Source of the DNA: Azospirillum baldaniorum
GTDB taxonomy: Bacteria > Pseudomonadota > Alphaproteobacteria > Azospirillales > Azospirillaceae
Assembly: GCF_003119195.2 (NCBI RefSeq)
Contig: NZ_CP022253.1
Coordinates: 1,630,001-1,694,000 of the forward strand
Direction: 5' to 3'
Length of the DNA stretch: 64,000 nt
A program made the translations under genes and the position numbers. A model generated the notes under the pieces. The model was not told where the DNA came from. It saw only the letters and a program-made list of their open reading frames with translations, and made no database searches. Shown here piece after piece: positions 61,519 to 64,000 of this stretch (its first letter is position 1; each line of letters starts with the position of its first letter).

Positions 61519-63193
61519 AGACTCTCTCCTTGAACGGGCCGTGGCCGACGCGCTTCAGCGTGTCGATGAAGCGTTCCCCGTCGTGCCGGTTGGACAGATA
61601 GACCTCGACGATGGCCTCGATGGCGTCCACCGTCTCGTCGGCGGTCACCGCCGGGCCGAGGATGTCGCCGATCGCCGTGGTCAGGGTCGGGTCGCCGCCG
61701 ACGGTGATCTGGTAGAACTCCTCGCCCTTCTTATCCACGCCGAGGATGCCGATGGCGCCGACATGGTGGTGGCCGCAGGCGTTGATGCAGCCGCTGATCT
61801 TGATGCCCAGCTCGCCGATGGTCTGCTGCCGCGCCGGATCGGCGAAGCGGGCCGAAATGGCCTGGGCCAGCGGGATCGAGCGGGCGTTGGCCAGCGCGCA
61901 GTAGTCGAGGCCGGGGCAGGCGATGATGTCGCCGATCAGCCCGGCGTTCGGCGTGCCCAGCCCGTTGGCCTCCAGCGCCGTCCACAGGGTGAACAGCGCG
62001 TCCTGCCGGACATGGGCGAGGACGAGGTTCTGGGCGTGGCTGACGCGGAGTTCGCCGAAGCTGTGCGCGTCGGCCAGATCGGCGATCAGCTCCATCTGCT
62101 CCGACGTGGCGTCGCCGGGGATGCCGCCGGCGGGCTTCAGCGAGATGGTGGCGGCGGCGTAGCCGGGAACCTTGTGGGCCAGCACGTTGACCGCCACCCA
62201 GCGGGCGAAGTCCGGGTTCGCGGCCTTGGCGGCCTGGAAGGATTCCGGCTCGTCGGTCAGCGTCTCGAAGGCCGGACCGCCGAAGCGGCGGCGGATCTCG
62301 TCGACGACCTCCGGGGCGAGGCGGTATTTCGGGCCGCGCAGGCGGGCGAACTCCTCCTCCACCTCCTGGGTGAATTTCTCCTGGCCCAGCTCGTGGACGA
62401 GGATCTTGATGCGCGCCTTGTAGATGTTGTCGCGCCGGCCGTACTGGTTGTAGACGCGCAGAATGGCTTCGAGATAGGCGACGAAGTCCTCCTCCGGCAC
62501 CCAGTCGCGGATCAACTTGCCGATGAAGGGCGACCGGCCGAGGCCACCGCCGACGTAGAAAGTGAAGCCGACCTCGCCCCGCTCGTTGCGCTTGGCGAAG
62601 ACGCCGACGTCATGGACGCGGATGGCCGCACGGTCGGCGTCCGACCCCATGATGGCGATCTTGAACTTGCGCGGCAGAAAGGTGAATTCGGGGTGCAGAG
62701 TCGTCCACTGCCGCAGGATCTCGGCGTAGACGCGCCCGTCCACCACCTCGTCCCGCGCCGCACCCACGAACTGATCGGTGGTCACGTTGCGCACGCAGTT
62801 GCCGCTGGTCTGCAGCGCGTGCATGTCCACCTCGGCCAGCTCATGCAGGATCGCCGGGGTGTCCTCCAGCTTGATCCAGTTGAACTGGAGATTCTGCCGG
62901 GTGGTGAAGTGGCCGTAGCCCTTGTCGTACTTCCGCCCGATCTCGGCCAGCTTGCGGAGCTGCCGCGCGGTCAGGACGCCGTAGGGAACGGCGATGCGCA
63001 GCATGTAGGCGTGGAGCTGGAGGTAGAGGCCGTTCATCAGCCGCAGGGGCTTGAACTCGTCCTCGGTCAGCTCACCGGACAGGCGGCGCTCGACCTGGGC
63101 GCGGAACTGCTCCACGCGCTCCGCGACGAAGCGGCGGTCGATGTCGTCGTAGCTGTAGACCCCGGCGTTGCGGCCGGGCGCGATGTGGTTCAT
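61505..63193 (-). CDS. cysI: Sulfite reductase (ferredoxin/NADPH) hemoprotein, nitrite/sulfite reductase family
   Basis: 562 residues from ATG 63193 (AAGGGCGAGTTCC before it). The siroheme-[4Fe-4S] enzyme reduces sulfite to sulfide. Two ferredoxin-like and two siroheme-binding domains are in order: YGHFTTRQNLQFNWIKLEDTPAILHEL, TSGNCVRNVTTD, the cluster cysteines in CPGLDYCALANARS and CINACGHHHVGAIGILG. The gene is followed by DUF934 and preceded by DUF2849 and the SUMT gene that makes its siroheme precursor. Confidence 0.95.
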   Translation of the reverse strand: MNHIAPGRNAGVYSYDDIDRRFVAERVEQFRAQVERRLSGELTEDEFKPLRLMNGLYLQLHAYMLRIAVPYGVLTARQLRKLAEIGRKYDKGYGHFTTRQNLQFNWIKLEDTPAILHELAEVDMHALQTSGNCVRNVTTDQFVGAARDEVVDGRVYAEILRQWTTLHPEFTFLPRKFKIAIMGSDADRAAIRVHDVGVFAKRNERGEVGFTFYVGGGLGRSPFIGKLIRDWVPEEDFVAYLEAILRVYNQYGRRDNIYKARIKILVHELGQEKFTQEVEEEFARLRGPKYRLAPEVVDEIRRRFGGPAFETLTDEPESFQAAKAANPDFARWVAVNVLAHKVPGYAAATISLKPAGGIPGDATSEQMELIADLADAHSFGELRVSHAQNLVLAHVRQDALFTLWTALEANGLGTPNAGLIGDIIACPGLDYCALANARSIPLAQAISARFADPARQQTIGELGIKISGCINACGHHHVGAIGILGVDKKGEEFYQITVGGDPTLTTAIGDILGPAVTADETVDAIEAIVEVYLSNRHDGERFIDTLKRVGHGPFKERVYAAH

Positions 63194-63228
63194 GGAACTC
63201 GCCCTTGTCAAAAAAGTGGCCGCCCGGT

Positions 63229-63564
63229 TCAGGCCGCAGCCTGCTTGCCGAGATCGATGCGGACGGTGGGGCCGAGCGCCCGGATGCGCTCCCGCGTCTT
63301 GACCGGCACCCGCTGCCCATCGGTGACCCGCAGGTCGAAGGCGTAGACGTCCACGGCGAACTGCTCGCCCTCCGCCTGCGCCTTGGCGGCGGCCAGGGCG
63401 GTGTCAGCGGCGGCCGCGTCCTCGAACAGGGCGGCGTCGTCCAGACGCTCCACCCAGCCGAGGCCGGGGCCGGGGGCGAGGAAGATCACCTCGCCGTCGC
63501 GCAGGCGGTTGGCGGTGATGGCCTTCAGCACCGCCTCGTTCCTGGACTTATCGTTCAACGCCAT
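63229..63564 (-). CDS. DUF2849 protein
   Basis: 111 residues: NEAVLKAITANRLRDGEVIFLAPGPGLGWVERLDDAALFEDAAAADTALAAAKAQAEGEQFAVDVYAFDLRVTDGQRVPVKTRERIRALGPTVR. DUF2849 genes sit between the siroheme methyltransferase and sulfite reductase in alphaproteobacteria, as here. It may be an electron-transfer or assembly partner, but this has not been shown. Close spacing on both sides (24 and 35 bases) supports a single operon. Confidence 0.92.
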   Translation of the reverse strand: MALNDKSRNEAVLKAITANRLRDGEVIFLAPGPGLGWVERLDDAALFEDAAAADTALAAAKAQAEGEQFAVDVYAFDLRVTDGQRVPVKTRERIRALGPTVRIDLGKQAAA

Positions 63565-63588
63565 GCCTTCAACTCCTAAAACGAACGC

Positions 63589-64000
63589 TCACGCCGACAC
63601 GGCGATGGAAAACGGATTCTGGCCGGTGGTCTGCTGCCACGCGCCGATCAGGGCGCGCAGCCGCACGACCTCGCCGACCACGACGATCGCGGGGCGCTTG
63701 GCCTGTAGCCGCACGACGTCCCGGGCGCAATGGGCAAGATTGGTCTCGATGACGCTCTGCGCCTCGGTGCTGGCGCTCGACACGATGGCGACCGGGGTCA
63801 TCGGCGGCTTGCCGGCGGCTTCAAGCCGTTCGGCGATGGTCCCGATGGTGCCCAGCGCCATGTAGAACACCAGCGCGCCGGGCATGCGCGCCAGGACGTC
63901 CCAGTCCAGATCGGCGGGCAGACCGCCGGCCTTGTCGTGGCCGGTGACGAAGGTCGCCGTGGTGCCGAAGCCGCGGTGGGTCACCGGGATGCCGGCGTAG
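63589..64000 (-). CDS. cobA: Uroporphyrinogen-III C-methyltransferase, C-terminal part (cut by window end)
   Basis: The frame is open from 64000 down to the stop at 63589, so only about 136 residues are present and the N-terminus lies beyond the window. It reads YAGIPVTHRGFGTTATFVTGHDKAG, YMALGTIGTIAERLEAAGKPPMTPVAIVSSAS and VVVGEVVRLR, the C-terminal half of SUMT (CobA/CysG-A). The enzyme methylates uroporphyrinogen III twice to precorrin-2, the branch point to siroheme (for CysI) and cobalamin. It may be fused to CysG-B; that cannot be seen. Confidence 0.92.
   Translation of the reverse strand, partial: YAGIPVTHRGFGTTATFVTGHDKAGGLPADLDWDVLARMPGALVFYMALGTIGTIAERLEAAGKPPMTPVAIVSSASTEAQSVIETNLAHCARDVVRLQAKRPAIVVVGEVVRLRALIGAWQQTTGQNPFSIAVSA

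Overview
The window is about 64 kb of a GC-rich alphaproteobacterial chromosome. The gene orders rpiB-glyA-nrdR-rib-nusB-thiL, yceD-rpmF-plsX-fabH-ihfA-merR, and cobA(SUMT)-DUF2849-cysI-DUF934, together with a MucR/Ros regulator and a DUF6898-type protein, point to the Rhodospirillales, most likely Azospirillum or a close relative. The genus is inferred from gene content and was not tested by a search. Almost all of the window is ordinary chromosome. No insertion sequence, prophage, CRISPR array, rRNA or replication origin is visible, and there is one tRNA (Pro, GGG).

Layout. 1-4716: a truncated AI-2E-family permease, a PRC-barrel lipoprotein, arfB, a DsbA/FrnE-type oxidoreductase, small exported proteins and a PHA-depolymerase-type esterase. 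4947-7540: late cobalamin genes cobU-cobO-cobQ. 7907-9988: recG. 9989-12211: a visibly AT-richer island with a miniature RTX repeat protein and an unrecognised cysteine-free protein. 12236-15113: DUF502 protein, type III polyketide synthase with an ICMT-type methyltransferase, and a membrane protein. 15276-17452: two Crp/Fnr-type regulators around a receiver-only response regulator. 18086-20695: a GH17-GT2 beta-glucan synthase. 21121-22526: HIT protein, CsbD with a coupled 60-residue protein, OsmC. 22653-31946: typA, divergent tamA-tamB, rhomboid protease. 32009-34446: mtnP, a hypothetical protein and psuG. 34554-42178: an exonuclease/ATP-ligase repair pair, then several small stress-type or unknown genes, ending at a MucR regulator. 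42714-50053: a long operon for one-carbon, ribonucleotide-reductase control, riboflavin, NusB and ThiL. 50137-54154: a FliL-like protein, a proton-pumping pyrophosphatase, BamE and a cytochrome bc1 chaperone. 54286-58284: yceD-rpmF-plsX-fabH-ihfA-merR. 58370-58446: tRNA-Pro. 58587-60966: an antiporter with a cyclic-nucleotide-binding tail and a small basic membrane protein. 61021-64000: sulfite reduction and siroheme synthesis, cut by the window end.

How the genes work together. The rib genes make riboflavin from ribulose 5-phosphate and GTP, but the RibBA-type protein has lost the zinc cysteines of its GTP cyclohydrolase II half, so that step must be supplied elsewhere. SUMT feeds siroheme to CysI and, through precorrin-2, is linked to the cobalamin genes at the other end. 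TamA/TamB and BamE serve outer-membrane biogenesis; PlsX/FabH start phospholipid and fatty-acid synthesis.

No clearly new multi-gene system is evident. The best leads are the AT-rich RTX/unknown-protein island with its long inverted repeat, two identically built candidate general-stress (EcfG-type) promoters, a promoter-proximal terminator-like hairpin in the typA leader, the degenerate RibBA, a pair of FliL-like paralogues, and several small exported or basic proteins of unknown role. Start codons were chosen by Shine-Dalgarno match, signal-peptide position and family length; many differ from the longest reading frame.
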